Shown: one piece after another, positions 1 through 6,887 of the stretch | Numbering within the stretch: position 1 is the stretch's first letter | Layout of the letters: each line of letters begins with the position of its first letter | Assembly: GCA_964395065.1 (NCBI GenBank) | Contig: CAYNAM010000100.1 | Span: 1 to 9,301, forward strand | Direction of reading: 5' to 3' | DNA from: Entomomonas sp964395065 | Lineage (GTDB): Bacteria > Pseudomonadota > Gammaproteobacteria > Pseudomonadales > Pseudomonadaceae | DNA: 9,301 nucleotides | The notes under the pieces: model-generated | The model's database searches: none | Told to the model about the DNA's origin: nothing | What the model saw: the letters and a program-made list of their open reading frames with translations, nothing else | Position numbers and translations under genes: made by a program

Positions 1-199
1 TAAACAAATTGGTGGTGGTTTAGTAACTGCAATGGTACGTGGTGACGTTGCTGCGTGTATGGCGGCAACAGATGCTGGTGCTGCTGCTGCTCAACGCGTT
101 GGTGGCGAACTAGTTGCTGTACACGTAATTCCACGCCCACACAGCGACTTAGAAAGCATATTCCCAATCAAGATGTCTGCTGAAAACCCTTTGGAATAA
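1..199 (+). CDS. eutM: EutM, ethanolamine microcompartment hexameric shell protein (3' end, partial)
   Basis: This is the last 65 codons of a BMC-domain shell protein, read from base 2 and ending at TAA 197-199; the start lies outside the window. It begins in the pore region (KQIGGG) and continues through AMVRGDVAA, ATDAGAAAA and VHVIPRPH, which are hallmarks of EutM/PduA-type single-BMC proteins. Such proteins form flat hexamers that tile the microcompartment facets, with a small central pore for metabolites. The first six residues and the next-door eutN favour EutM over PduA or PduJ. One small difference from the E. coli protein as I recall it is VGGEL in place of IGEL, a single-residue insertion before the strand leading to VHVIPRPH. 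It is followed by an unusually long spacer with a strong hairpin. Confidence 0.96.
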   Translation, partial: KQIGGGLVTAMVRGDVAACMAATDAGAAAAQRVGGELVAVHVIPRPHSDLESIFPIKMSAENPLE

Positions 200-213
200 G
201 TGGCAACATTATA

Positions 214-249
214 AATTGAGGTGTGTTTCTTTACTAACACACCTCAATT
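214..249 (+). promoter_or_regulatory. Perfect 14-bp stem, 8-nt loop hairpin between eutM and eutN (attenuator or mRNA-stabiliser candidate)
   Basis: AATTGAGGTGTGTT at 214-227 is exactly complementary to AACACACCTCAATT at 236-249, around the loop TCTTTACT. The stem starts 15 nt after the eutM stop codon. The only T run (260-264) begins 10 nt beyond the stem rather than directly after it, so it is not a textbook intrinsic terminator. It could act as a weak or partial terminator, or as a barrier to 3' exonucleases that protects eutM mRNA. Either would give more EutM than downstream products, which fits EutM being an abundant facet protein. The hairpin is seen directly; its role is inferred. Confidence 0.65.
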
Positions 250-284
250 ATCCAAATCGTTTTTAGCTTAGCATGCTATTAAAA

Positions 285-308
285 CTATTACATTATTAAT
301 TGTAATAG
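285..308. repeat. Perfect 8-bp dyad upstream of eutN
   Basis: CTATTACA at 285-292 is the exact reverse complement of TGTAATAG at 301-308, separated by TTATTAAT. It lies 38 nt upstream of the eutN Shine-Dalgarno sequence. The stem is A+T-rich and would be weak as RNA, so a protein-binding operator or a chance dyad in AT-rich DNA is as likely as a functional hairpin. I recognise no known regulator site. Confidence 0.35.
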
Positions 309-345
309 AGGTGGGTGCTTTGCTGTTCATCATGGCATGTTAATA

Positions 346-352
346 GAGGAGG
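346..352 (+). promoter_or_regulatory. Ribosome binding site fixing the eutN start
   Basis: GAGGAGG ends 4 nt before ATG 357. It is one of the strongest Shine-Dalgarno sequences in the window. It selects this ATG over an in-frame GTG at 315, which would add 14 residues unlike the family. Confidence 0.85.
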
Positions 353-356
353 ACTC

Positions 357-650
357 ATGAAATTAGCCGTTGTTGTAGGGCAAATCGTTAGTACTGTCAA
401 ATTGCCAAGTGTTGGGCATGATCGCTTACTACTTGTAGACATTATCGATAAAGATGGTCTACCTGGTGAGCGTCTTGTTGCTACTGACTCTGTGGGAGCT
501 GGCGATGGTGAGTGGGTCTTAATTGTTAGTGGTAGTGCAGCACGTAAAACCATGCCATCAACAAATGATACTGAAGCACCTATCGATGCGAGTGTTATTG
601 GTATCGTAGATGAAGCAGTTGTTAATGGTAATGTTTTCTACCATAAGTGA
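357..650 (+). CDS. eutN: EutN, microcompartment pentameric vertex protein
   Basis: A 97-residue protein of the EutN/CcmL family (BMC vertex proteins), about the usual length of 95 or so. These proteins form small pentamers (a hexamer was seen in one EutN crystal) that cap the icosahedral vertices of the shell. Seen in the sequence: an N-terminal MKLAVVVGQIVSTVK strand, the central VGAGDGEWVLIVSGSAAR core near residues 53-70, and IGIVDEAV near the C-terminus, all characteristic of EutN. The start is ATG 357, chosen for the strong ribosome binding site and the conserved MKLAVV start. It sits downstream of the structured eutM-eutN spacer and 8 nt upstream of eutE, whose ribosome binding site overlaps the eutN stop codon. 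Confidence 0.97.
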   Translation: MKLAVVVGQIVSTVKLPSVGHDRLLLVDIIDKDGLPGERLVATDSVGAGDGEWVLIVSGSAARKTMPSTNDTEAPIDASVIGIVDEAVVNGNVFYHK

Positions 651-653
651 GGT
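649..653 (+). promoter_or_regulatory. Ribosome binding site of eutE, overlapping the eutN stop
   Basis: GAGGT shares bases with the eutN TGA (648-650) and lies 5 nt before GTG 659. The overlap suggests that eutE translation is coupled to termination on eutN. The alternative upstream GTG at 647 has no purine-rich sequence before it and would add four residues (MRYT) ahead of the targeting helix. Confidence 0.7.
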
Positions 654-658
654 ATACA

Positions 659-2080
659 GTGGATATCAATGCAAAAGAAATCGAACAAGTTGTCAAAGCA
701 GTTTTAGCTTCCATGGGCAGCCAACAAACAACTACATCAACAACGACATCTAAAAAAGTTGCTGAAGGTGTATTTATCGAATTAGATGATGCCGTTGCAG
801 CAGCTAGAAAAGCACAAGAATCATTAAAAACTGTTGCAATGCGTAATTTAGCCATCGCAGCAATCCGTAAAGCAGGCGAACAATACGCAAAAGAACTAGC
901 TGAATTAGCTGTTACTGAAACAGGTATGGGCCGTGTAGCTGATAAAATCACCAAAAACTTAGCTCAAGCACGATTAACGCCTGGAACAGAATGTTTACGT
1001 CCAGAAGTTGTCACAGGGGATAACGGCTTGACGTTAATTGAAAATGCACCATGGGGTGTTGTTGCATCGGTTACGCCATCAACAAACCCAGCGGCCACTG
1101 TTATTAACAATGCTATTAGCATGATTGCCGCAGGTAATAGTATTGTTTTTGCACCACACCCAGCTGCCAAAAAAGTATCTCAACGTACGATAACCGTTTT
1201 AAATGAAGCGATTATTGCAGCAGGCGGACCTGCGAATCTTCTTGTAACTGTTGCAGACCCTAACATTGAAACAGCTCAACGCCTATTCAAATACCCAGGA
1301 ATCGGCTTACTTGTTGTAACTGGTGGTGATGCAGTTGTTGAATCAGCACGCAAACATACCGATAAACGTCTTATTGCGGCAGGTGCAGGAAACCCTCCTG
1401 TTGTAGTTGATGAAACAGCCGATATTGAAAAAGCAGCTCAAAAAATTGTGTTCGGAGCATCTTTCGATAACAACATCATTTGTGCTGATGAAAAAGTAGC
1501 TATTGTAGTTTCTTGTGTTGCGGATCAGCTAATTTCAGCAATGCAAAAACACAATGCAGTACTCATTACAGCAGAACAAGCCAAAAAGCTCGAGCCTATT
1601 TTATTACCAAAAATTGATCAGAATGGTAGAGGTACAGTAAGCAGAGACTGGGTTGGTCGTGATGCTTGCAAAATTGCTGCTGCAATTGGTTTAAATGTTC
1701 CTGAAGAGACCAAGTTACTTATTGTTGAAACCCCAGCAGACCATCCATTTGCAATCACTGAAATGATGATGCCTGTACTACCTATCGTACGTGTTAAAGA
1801 CGTCAACCAAGCCATCGATTTAGCCGTAAAACTTGAAGGTGGTTGTCACCATACAGCGGCCATGCACTCTCGTAACCTAGAGAACCTAGATAGAATGGCT
1901 AACGTTATTGATACAACTATTTTCGTAAAAAATGGTTCCTGTATTGCAGGATTAGGCTTTGGTGGCGAAGGTTGGACAACAATGACAATTACAACGCCAA
2001 CAGGCGAAGGGGTGACCTGTGCCCGTACATTCGTCCGTTTACGCCGTTGTGTATTGGCTGAACATTTCCGTATTGTTTAA
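659..2080 (+). CDS. eutE: EutE, CoA-acylating acetaldehyde dehydrogenase
   Basis: A 473-residue aldehyde dehydrogenase superfamily enzyme (E. coli EutE is 467) that oxidises acetaldehyde with CoA and NAD+ to acetyl-CoA inside the microcompartment. The catalytic cysteine is Cys275 in NNIICADEK. Other family signatures include ENAPWGVVASVTPSTNP at 128-144, FAPHPAAKK at 164-172, TGGDAVV at 221-227 and LEGGCHHTAAMHSRN further on. Residues 1-18 (MDINAKEIEQVVKAVLAS) form an amphipathic helix typical of cargo-targeting peptides, followed by a short Ser/Thr/Gln linker at about 21-31 before the catalytic domain. The start is GTG 659, supported by GAGGT at 649-653 and by homology of MDINAKEIEQVVKAVL to the known N-terminus. 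It competes with EutG for acetaldehyde; together they balance NAD+ and CoA. Confidence 0.97.
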   Translation: MDINAKEIEQVVKAVLASMGSQQTTTSTTTSKKVAEGVFIELDDAVAAARKAQESLKTVAMRNLAIAAIRKAGEQYAKELAELAVTETGMGRVADKITKNLAQARLTPGTECLRPEVVTGDNGLTLIENAPWGVVASVTPSTNPAATVINNAISMIAAGNSIVFAPHPAAKKVSQRTITVLNEAIIAAGGPANLLVTVADPNIETAQRLFKYPGIGLLVVTGGDAVVESARKHTDKRLIAAGAGNPPVVVDETADIEKAAQKIVFGASFDNNIICADEKVAIVVSCVADQLISAMQKHNAVLITAEQAKKLEPILLPKIDQNGRGTVSRDWVGRDACKIAAAIGLNVPEETKLLIVETPADHPFAITEMMMPVLPIVRVKDVNQAIDLAVKLEGGCHHTAAMHSRNLENLDRMANVIDTTIFVKNGSCIAGLGFGGEGWTTMTITTPTGEGVTCARTFVRLRRCVLAEHFRIV

Positions 2081-2099
2081 TGTAACTTAGGAAAAGATC

Positions 2100-2945
2100 A
2101 TGACCCAAAGAGATATCAAAAAATGGTTAAACCCTCGCTTGCAGATGGCCGACAAGCAGTTACATAAAACTGATACAAAGCCTCTAAAAGGAAATGACCC
2201 ATTTTTCCTTGGTATCGATTTGGGAACATGTAATATCGTCTCAATGATCATTGACAAAGAAGCTAATCCGATTGCTACACGTGTGGATCAAGCCGATGTC
2301 GTACGTGATGGTATTGTTTGGGACTTCTTTGGCGCGACGCAAATCGTCAGAAAACAACTTGAAAGTTTACAGCAACAACTTGGGGTTGAACTAACACATG
2401 CATCAACCTCGTACCCACCGGGTACAGAACCACGTATTTCTGTAAATGTATTAGAAGCTACTGGTTTAGAAGTGACCAGTGTCATAGATGAACCCTCAGC
2501 TGTTGCTCAAATGCTACATTTAAAAAATGCAGCTGTCGTTGATATTGGTGGTGGAACAACAGGTGTTGCAGTCATTAAAAATGGAGAGGTTATCTACTCT
2601 GGAGATGAAGCAACCGGCGGTCACCACGTTTCTCTTACCTTAGCAGGTAACTTAAAAGTTCCTGTTGAAGAGGCAGAGCTAACTAAAAAACAGCAAGGAA
2701 AAAAAATATGGCCTGTCGTACGCCCTGTTTTTGAAAAAATGGCAACAATTGTACAAGAGCACTTAGCAGCGTTTAATGTTGATGAAATTTATTTATCGGG
2801 TGGGTCTTGTGCATTACCTGGTGTTGCAGAATTATTTAGTCAACTTTTTCCAAAGCAACGAGTAATACTACCCACACTGCCTATTTTCATTACTCCCTTA
2901 GCAATTGCAATTTACGGGATGGATAATAATCATGCAGTTAAATGA
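2100..2945 (+). CDS. eutJ: EutJ, actin/Hsp70-like ATPase-fold protein of the eut operon
   Basis: A 281-residue protein resembling enterobacterial EutJ (about 278). It has the ASKHA (actin/Hsp70) nucleotide-binding fold: phosphate-1 motif GIDLGTCN at 38-45, DEPSAVA at 130-136, phosphate-2 motif DIGGGTTG at 148-155, and an adenosine-type loop SGGSCALPG at 233-241. The conserved stretches DVVRDGIVWDFFGA (66-79) and DEATGGHHVSLTLAGN (169-184) tie it to EutJ rather than to DnaK or cell-shape proteins. A chaperone role for cargo or shell assembly has been proposed for the family, but its biochemical job is not well established. ATG 2100 has an AGGA 7 nt upstream and lies 19 nt after eutE. Its last 14 nt overlap the start of eutG. 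Confidence 0.94.
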   Translation: MTQRDIKKWLNPRLQMADKQLHKTDTKPLKGNDPFFLGIDLGTCNIVSMIIDKEANPIATRVDQADVVRDGIVWDFFGATQIVRKQLESLQQQLGVELTHASTSYPPGTEPRISVNVLEATGLEVTSVIDEPSAVAQMLHLKNAAVVDIGGGTTGVAVIKNGEVIYSGDEATGGHHVSLTLAGNLKVPVEEAELTKKQQGKKIWPVVRPVFEKMATIVQEHLAAFNVDEIYLSGGSCALPGVAELFSQLFPKQRVILPTLPIFITPLAIAIYGMDNNHAVK

Positions 2946-4131
2946 AGTTAGTCATATTGTTTATCAAGCACTGGACATGCTCAACACGCAAACAGTGCGA
3001 GAGTTCAGTGTACCTCCCCAAACTTTTATTGGAGCAGGTGCTTTGGTACGTTGCGGGCAAGCCATCGCTGAAAGAGATTTAAAGCGTGTTTTCATTATTG
3101 TCGATAACTACCTACACCAACAAAATATAGATGATGGTTTATACCGCTCACTCAATAGTTCAAATATAGAATATGAAATCATCACTTATGCAGGTGGTGA
3201 ACCTACTAGCGAGGTCGTAGAAAATGCAGCGAAACAACTGATTTCTGCACAATGCGATAGTGTACTTGCGTTGGGTGGAGGCTCTGTTTTAGATGCAGCT
3301 AAAGTAACAGCAATGCTCGCTGCTAATGCTGACTTGCCTATTTCTAGTTTATCAGACAGTCACCTTAAATTAAAAAAACGCCTTCCCTTAATAGCCATTC
3401 CAACTACCGCTGGTACGGGTTCTGAAGCAACCAATATTGCTGTTATCACTAACACTGAAACAGGAATTAAACAGGTACTTGTACACCCACAGTTAATACC
3501 AGATTTAGCCATTATTGATGCCTGTCTAACCTTAGGCGTCCCCCCTGAAATCACAGCAATCACGGGGATTGATGCCTTAACGCATGCCATAGAAACCTAT
3601 GTTGCATTGCATACTACACCACTTACCCGAGGCTTTGCTCACCGTGCGATTAATCTCATCGGCAAAGCATTGCCTATTGCAGTAGGGCAAGGTTCTAATA
3701 TCCCTGCGAGAGAGTCTATGATGCTTGCTTCTTATATGGCAGGCATGGCATTTTCCAATAGTGGTTTAGGCTTATGCCATGCCACCGCACATCAGATTGG
3801 CAGTACATACCATATAGCTCATGGCATGTGTAATGCCATCATGCTACCCAGTGTTATGCGCTTTAACCAATTAGTGTGTGAACAAGAATATGCTGAAATT
3901 GGTCATGCTCTTACAGGCAAAAGTATAGAAGCGGATGAAACTATTCATGCCATACAAAAATTAATCAATGGTGTAGGGCTCTCAAAGCGATTAGCCGATT
4001 TCGGTGCAAAAACAGATGACCTATCAAAACTCGCAGATGCTGCAATACAAGACATCTGCTTAACTACCAATCCTAGAACCGCAACTGCTGACCAAATTAT
4101 AAGTGTCTATCAGGATGCATTAAATACTTAA
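2932..4131 (+). CDS. eutG: EutG, iron-dependent (type III) alcohol dehydrogenase
   Basis: A 399-residue member of the iron-containing alcohol dehydrogenase family that reduces acetaldehyde to ethanol with NADH, recycling NAD+ within the microcompartment for EutE. The NAD-binding loop GGGSVLDAAK is at 115-124 and TTAGTGSEATN at 158-168. By comparison with the FucO pattern, the four metal ligands are all present: Asp214 and His218 in DALTHAIE, His283 in GLCHATAH, and His297 in HIAHG. The ATG at 2932 lies inside eutJ (14-nt overlap); the only upstream purine-rich sequence is a loosely spaced GGGATGG at 2916-2922. MQLNEVSHIVYQALDML resembles the E. coli EutG start and could be an amphipathic targeting helix. 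An upstream in-frame TTG at 2905 is less likely because it adds residues absent from homologues. Confidence 0.96.
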   Translation: MQLNEVSHIVYQALDMLNTQTVREFSVPPQTFIGAGALVRCGQAIAERDLKRVFIIVDNYLHQQNIDDGLYRSLNSSNIEYEIITYAGGEPTSEVVENAAKQLISAQCDSVLALGGGSVLDAAKVTAMLAANADLPISSLSDSHLKLKKRLPLIAIPTTAGTGSEATNIAVITNTETGIKQVLVHPQLIPDLAIIDACLTLGVPPEITAITGIDALTHAIETYVALHTTPLTRGFAHRAINLIGKALPIAVGQGSNIPARESMMLASYMAGMAFSNSGLGLCHATAHQIGSTYHIAHGMCNAIMLPSVMRFNQLVCEQEYAEIGHALTGKSIEADETIHAIQKLINGVGLSKRLADFGAKTDDLSKLADAAIQDICLTTNPRTATADQIISVYQDALNT

Positions 4132-4173
4132 CAACCAACTTGACTTAATTAAATAGAATAGGAGTTTAGCCAA

Positions 4174-5436
4174 ATGAGTATTAATGAAGTAATTGTATAT
4201 ATCATGATGGCTTTCATGCTAATTGCAGCAATTGATCGTATATTTGCTCAATTTGGGGGTTCAGAAACTGTTCTACAAAAAATAGGATTAGGGAAAGTCG
4301 GAAAAGGCATTGATGGATCAGGCGGACAGTTTGAAGAAGGTTTTATGGCTATGGGTGCATTAGGTTTAGCCATGGTGGGGATGACGGCGCTAGCGCCAGT
4401 TATTGCTACTGTATTAGGCCCAGTGGTCATCCCAGTTTACAAAGCACTCGGTGCTGATCCTGCTATGTTTGCAGGTACTTTGCTGGCATCTGACATGGGT
4501 GGGTACTTCCTTGCCAAACAATTAGCTACAACCCCAGCAGCTCAACTTTACTCAGGTGTTTTATTAGCTTCAATGATGGGGCCTGCCATTGTATTCACCA
4601 TCCCTGTTGCATTAGGCATCATTGATAAATCAGATCGACGTTATTTAGCTTTAGGTGTTCTTGCAGGTATTGTAACTATTCCAGTGGGTTGTATTGCTGG
4701 TGGTCTAGTCGCGATGATGTCTGGTGCCAGTGTTGAAGGGCAAACAGCTGAATTCACATTAATCTTTATCTTAGTTAATATGATTCCTGTAATTATTATT
4801 GCTGCCCTTATCGTTTTAGGCTTAAAACTTTTTCCTGAAAAAATGATTTCAGGCTTCCAGATTTTCGCCAAAATTTTAGTGGGCATTATTACTATCGGTT
4901 TAGCTGCTGCTGTCCTAAAATTCACAACAGGCTGGACATTTATTCCAGGTCTTGATCCTATTTTCAGTACCCAACTCCCAGTAACTGACGACATGCGCGC
5001 AATGGAAGTAATCGGTTCAATTGCCTGTATTTTACTTGGAGCCTACCCAATGGTATTTCTAATCACTCGCTGGTTTGAAAAACCTCTTATGAAAGTAGGT
5101 AGTTTATTAAATATGAACAACATCGCTGCGGCGGGTATGATTGCAACCCTTGCCAACAATATCCCAATGTTTAGCATGATGAACAGAATGGATAATCGCG
5201 GTAAAGTCATTAACTGTGCCTTTGCTGTATCTGCCGCCTTTGCGCTAGGCGATCACCTAGGGTTCGTTGCGGGTATTAATGTTCCAACAATGATATTCCC
5301 AATGATTGTTGGAAAACTAGTCGGTGGTATTAGTGCTGTATGTGTTGCTATGTTGATTGCGCCTAAAGCATCTGATGCAGAACCAATACCAAATACAGAA
5401 ACTGAAAGCCCTGTAACCAACGAAAAAGCAGAATAG
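4174..5436 (+). CDS. eutH: EutH, ethanolamine permease/facilitator (integral membrane)
   Basis: A 420-residue, very hydrophobic inner-membrane protein of the EutH family (E. coli about 408). I see roughly ten to eleven membrane-spanning segments, for example near residues 5-24, 59-90, 126-150, 157-182, 195-218, 228-250, 276-298, 345-366 and 371-397. Conserved blocks include GSGGQFEEGFMAMGALGLAM at 48-67, FAGTLLASDMGG at 99-110, DRRYLALGVLAGIVTIP at 154-170, NMNNIAAAGM at 313-322 and FALGDHLGF at 356-364. The family is linked to ethanolamine uptake, mainly when little neutral ethanolamine can diffuse through the membrane. The C-terminal 25 residues are polar and Glu/Thr-rich, probably a soluble tail. 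ATG 4174 follows AGGAG (4160-4164). It lies 42 nt after eutG and 10 nt before eutA. Confidence 0.96.
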   Translation: MSINEVIVYIMMAFMLIAAIDRIFAQFGGSETVLQKIGLGKVGKGIDGSGGQFEEGFMAMGALGLAMVGMTALAPVIATVLGPVVIPVYKALGADPAMFAGTLLASDMGGYFLAKQLATTPAAQLYSGVLLASMMGPAIVFTIPVALGIIDKSDRRYLALGVLAGIVTIPVGCIAGGLVAMMSGASVEGQTAEFTLIFILVNMIPVIIIAALIVLGLKLFPEKMISGFQIFAKILVGIITIGLAAAVLKFTTGWTFIPGLDPIFSTQLPVTDDMRAMEVIGSIACILLGAYPMVFLITRWFEKPLMKVGSLLNMNNIAAAGMIATLANNIPMFSMMNRMDNRGKVINCAFAVSAAFALGDHLGFVAGINVPTMIFPMIVGKLVGGISAVCVAMLIAPKASDAEPIPNTETESPVTNEKAE

Positions 5437-5446
5437 GAATACTATC

Positions 5447-6874
5447 ATGGCAACTACTGTAATTCGTAGCGTTGGCATAGATGTTGGTACAACTACTACT
5501 CAAGTCATTTTCTCTCGTCTTGAGTTAGTAAATCGTGCATCAATCTCTCAAGTGCCCCATTACGAATTTACAAAACGAGAAATCGTTTATGAAAGCCCTG
5601 TTATCTTCACCCCTATTGATTTTGAGGGTCGTATTCGTGAGGAAGAACTGCTGGCTTTCATATTAGATCAATACAAAACAGCGGGGGTAACACCTGAAGA
5701 AATAGAGTCAGGTGCTATTATCATTACGGGAGAAACATCAAAAGCACGTAATGCCCGCCCTGCTGTCATGAGTTTAGCTGAAACCTTAGGAAACTTTGTT
5801 GTCGCCACTGCGGGACCTCATTTAGAGTCAATTATTGCTGGTCATGGCTCGGGGGCAAGTGAACTCTCACGAACCCTCGTTGGCCGAGTATTAAATATTG
5901 ATATCGGTGGTGGTACCGCTAACTATGCATTATTTGAAGCTGGTGAAACAGAAGCATCAGCCTGTATCAATATTGGTGGAAGACTATTAGAAACAGACCA
6001 ACAAGGTAAAGTCATTCGTGCCCATGCCCCAGGTAAATTAATTTGTCAGTCCTTATTTGGTGTTCAATGTGATCCTCTAACATTGACAAAACAGCAATTA
6101 GCTCAAGTTACAGACTTAATGGCTGACCTATTATATCAAGTCATCATTGGCCAGCCTTCCGATTTAGCAAACCAACTCATGATGACAGATCTTATGCCTA
6201 TGCATGGCGTACTCAATGCACTGACTATTTCAGGTGGCGTAGGTACCTATGTTTATGCACCAGCAACAGATGACGAACTCTTCACCTTTGGAGATATCGG
6301 TCCATTACTTGCCCGTTCAATCGCTAACCATGCAGGCTTTAACACATTAGTGTTAAAACAACCTAAACAAACAATTCGTGCAACTGTTATTGGAGCGGGG
6401 GCTCATACTCTATCCTTATCAGGCAGCACAATATGGCTCAAAGAAGTTCAATTACCTATTCGTAATATTCCTGTAATTCATACCAAAGTCAGTGGTGATC
6501 CATTAGACAAAGATGCGTTACTATCTGCTTGGCAACAAGTATTAACCCAACATGACTTACATGCTGAAAAAGATCTCTATGCATTAACACTACCTGATAA
6601 CTTGCCTGTGACTTATCACGCAATACAACAGTGTGTTGAAGCCTTAGTGAGTTTTACAGCACGTCATACTAGCTCTCAGCCACTCATTATTATTGCCCGT
6701 CAAGACCTTGGCAAAGTATTGGGTATGTTACTACAACCTCAATTATCAGGCAGAACACTGGCTGTTATTGATGAAGTAATAACACGAGAAGGTGATTATA
6801 TTGATATTGGCAACCCACTATTTGGCGGTGAAATCGTACCCATTACTGTTAAATCATTGGCTTTTCCTTCGTAA
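5447..6874 (+). CDS. eutA: EutA, reactivating factor for ethanolamine ammonia-lyase
   Basis: A 475-residue protein matching EutA (E. coli about 467) along its whole length. EutA uses ATP to release damaged cobalamin from inactivated EutBC so that fresh adenosylcobalamin can bind. It has an ASKHA-type ATPase fold: GIDVGTTTTQVIFSRLE at 10-26 (phosphate-1), IITGETSKARNARPAV at 92-107, NIDIGGGTANYALFEAG at 150-166 (phosphate-2), and SGGVG at 262-266. The C-terminus contains VIGAGAHTLSLSGSTIWL at 314-331 and ends ITVKSLAFPS as in enterobacteria. ATG 5447 is preceded by AGGA at 5435-5438, which overlaps the eutH TAG stop. It lies directly upstream of eutB and eutC, the two subunits of its target. 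Confidence 0.97.
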   Translation: MATTVIRSVGIDVGTTTTQVIFSRLELVNRASISQVPHYEFTKREIVYESPVIFTPIDFEGRIREEELLAFILDQYKTAGVTPEEIESGAIIITGETSKARNARPAVMSLAETLGNFVVATAGPHLESIIAGHGSGASELSRTLVGRVLNIDIGGGTANYALFEAGETEASACINIGGRLLETDQQGKVIRAHAPGKLICQSLFGVQCDPLTLTKQQLAQVTDLMADLLYQVIIGQPSDLANQLMMTDLMPMHGVLNALTISGGVGTYVYAPATDDELFTFGDIGPLLARSIANHAGFNTLVLKQPKQTIRATVIGAGAHTLSLSGSTIWLKEVQLPIRNIPVIHTKVSGDPLDKDALLSAWQQVLTQHDLHAEKDLYALTLPDNLPVTYHAIQQCVEALVSFTARHTSSQPLIIIARQDLGKVLGMLLQPQLSGRTLAVIDEVITREGDYIDIGNPLFGGEIVPITVKSLAFPS

Positions 6875-6887
6875 CGGAGTGTAATTA

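Larger units (their letters stand above)
200..356. other. Long eutM-eutN spacer with two dyads and no evident gene
   Basis: This 157-nt stretch is the only large non-coding gap in the window; the other spacers are 8-42 nt and one gene pair overlaps. It is A+T-rich and contains a 14-bp perfect hairpin (214-249), a five-T run (260-264), the 10-bp palindrome TAGCATGCTA (269-278), an 8-bp dyad (285-308), and finally the eutN ribosome binding site. I see no convincing sigma70 promoter and no credible protein-coding reading frame. A seven-codon ATG frame at 337-360 overlaps the eutN start but has no ribosome binding site of its own. Confidence 0.8.

Noticed and set aside
214..264. Textbook rho-independent terminator ending an operon after eutM
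   Set aside because: The T run starts 10 nt past the stem, and the downstream genes are clearly the continuation of the same pathway in standard order; a full stop in transcription here is unlikely without a new promoter.
263..306. Sigma70 promoter upstream of eutN (TTAGCT at 263-268 with TATTAC at 286-291, or TGTAAT at 301-306)
   Set aside because: The -35 match is only about 3 of 6, and TGTAAT lacks the key A and any -35 at proper spacing; such matches are expected by chance in AT-rich DNA.
214..308. ANTAR (EutV-type) dual hairpin, as in Firmicute eut operons
   Set aside because: The loops here are 8 nt (TCTTTACT and TTATTAAT), not the hexaloop with conserved A and G expected for ANTAR targets, and the operon is of the proteobacterial type.
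315..356. Extended EutN N-terminus from GTG 315
   Set aside because: The 14 extra residues are unlike the EutN family, and a strong GAGGAGG site points to ATG 357.
337..360. Seven-codon leader ORF overlapping the eutN start by ATGA
   Set aside because: It has no ribosome binding site of its own and contains the eutN Shine-Dalgarno within its codons; the overlap is most simply coincidental.
4140..4168. Internal promoter before eutH (TTGACT at 4140-4145)
   Set aside because: A good -35-like hexamer, but the sequence 17 nt further (AGTTTA) does not resemble a -10 element, and TAGAAT at 4154 is far too close.
4641..4994. Minus-strand reading frames opposite the eut genes (for example 4641-4994, 296-553, 622-954, 8271-8597)
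   Set aside because: They lie antisense to strongly conserved coding regions and have no recognisable domains or consistent ribosome binding sites.
5447..6874. EutA as a DnaK or FtsA-type protein
   Set aside because: Full-length match to EutA, including the C-terminal TVKSLAFPS, and position next to eutBC make the reactivase assignment clear.
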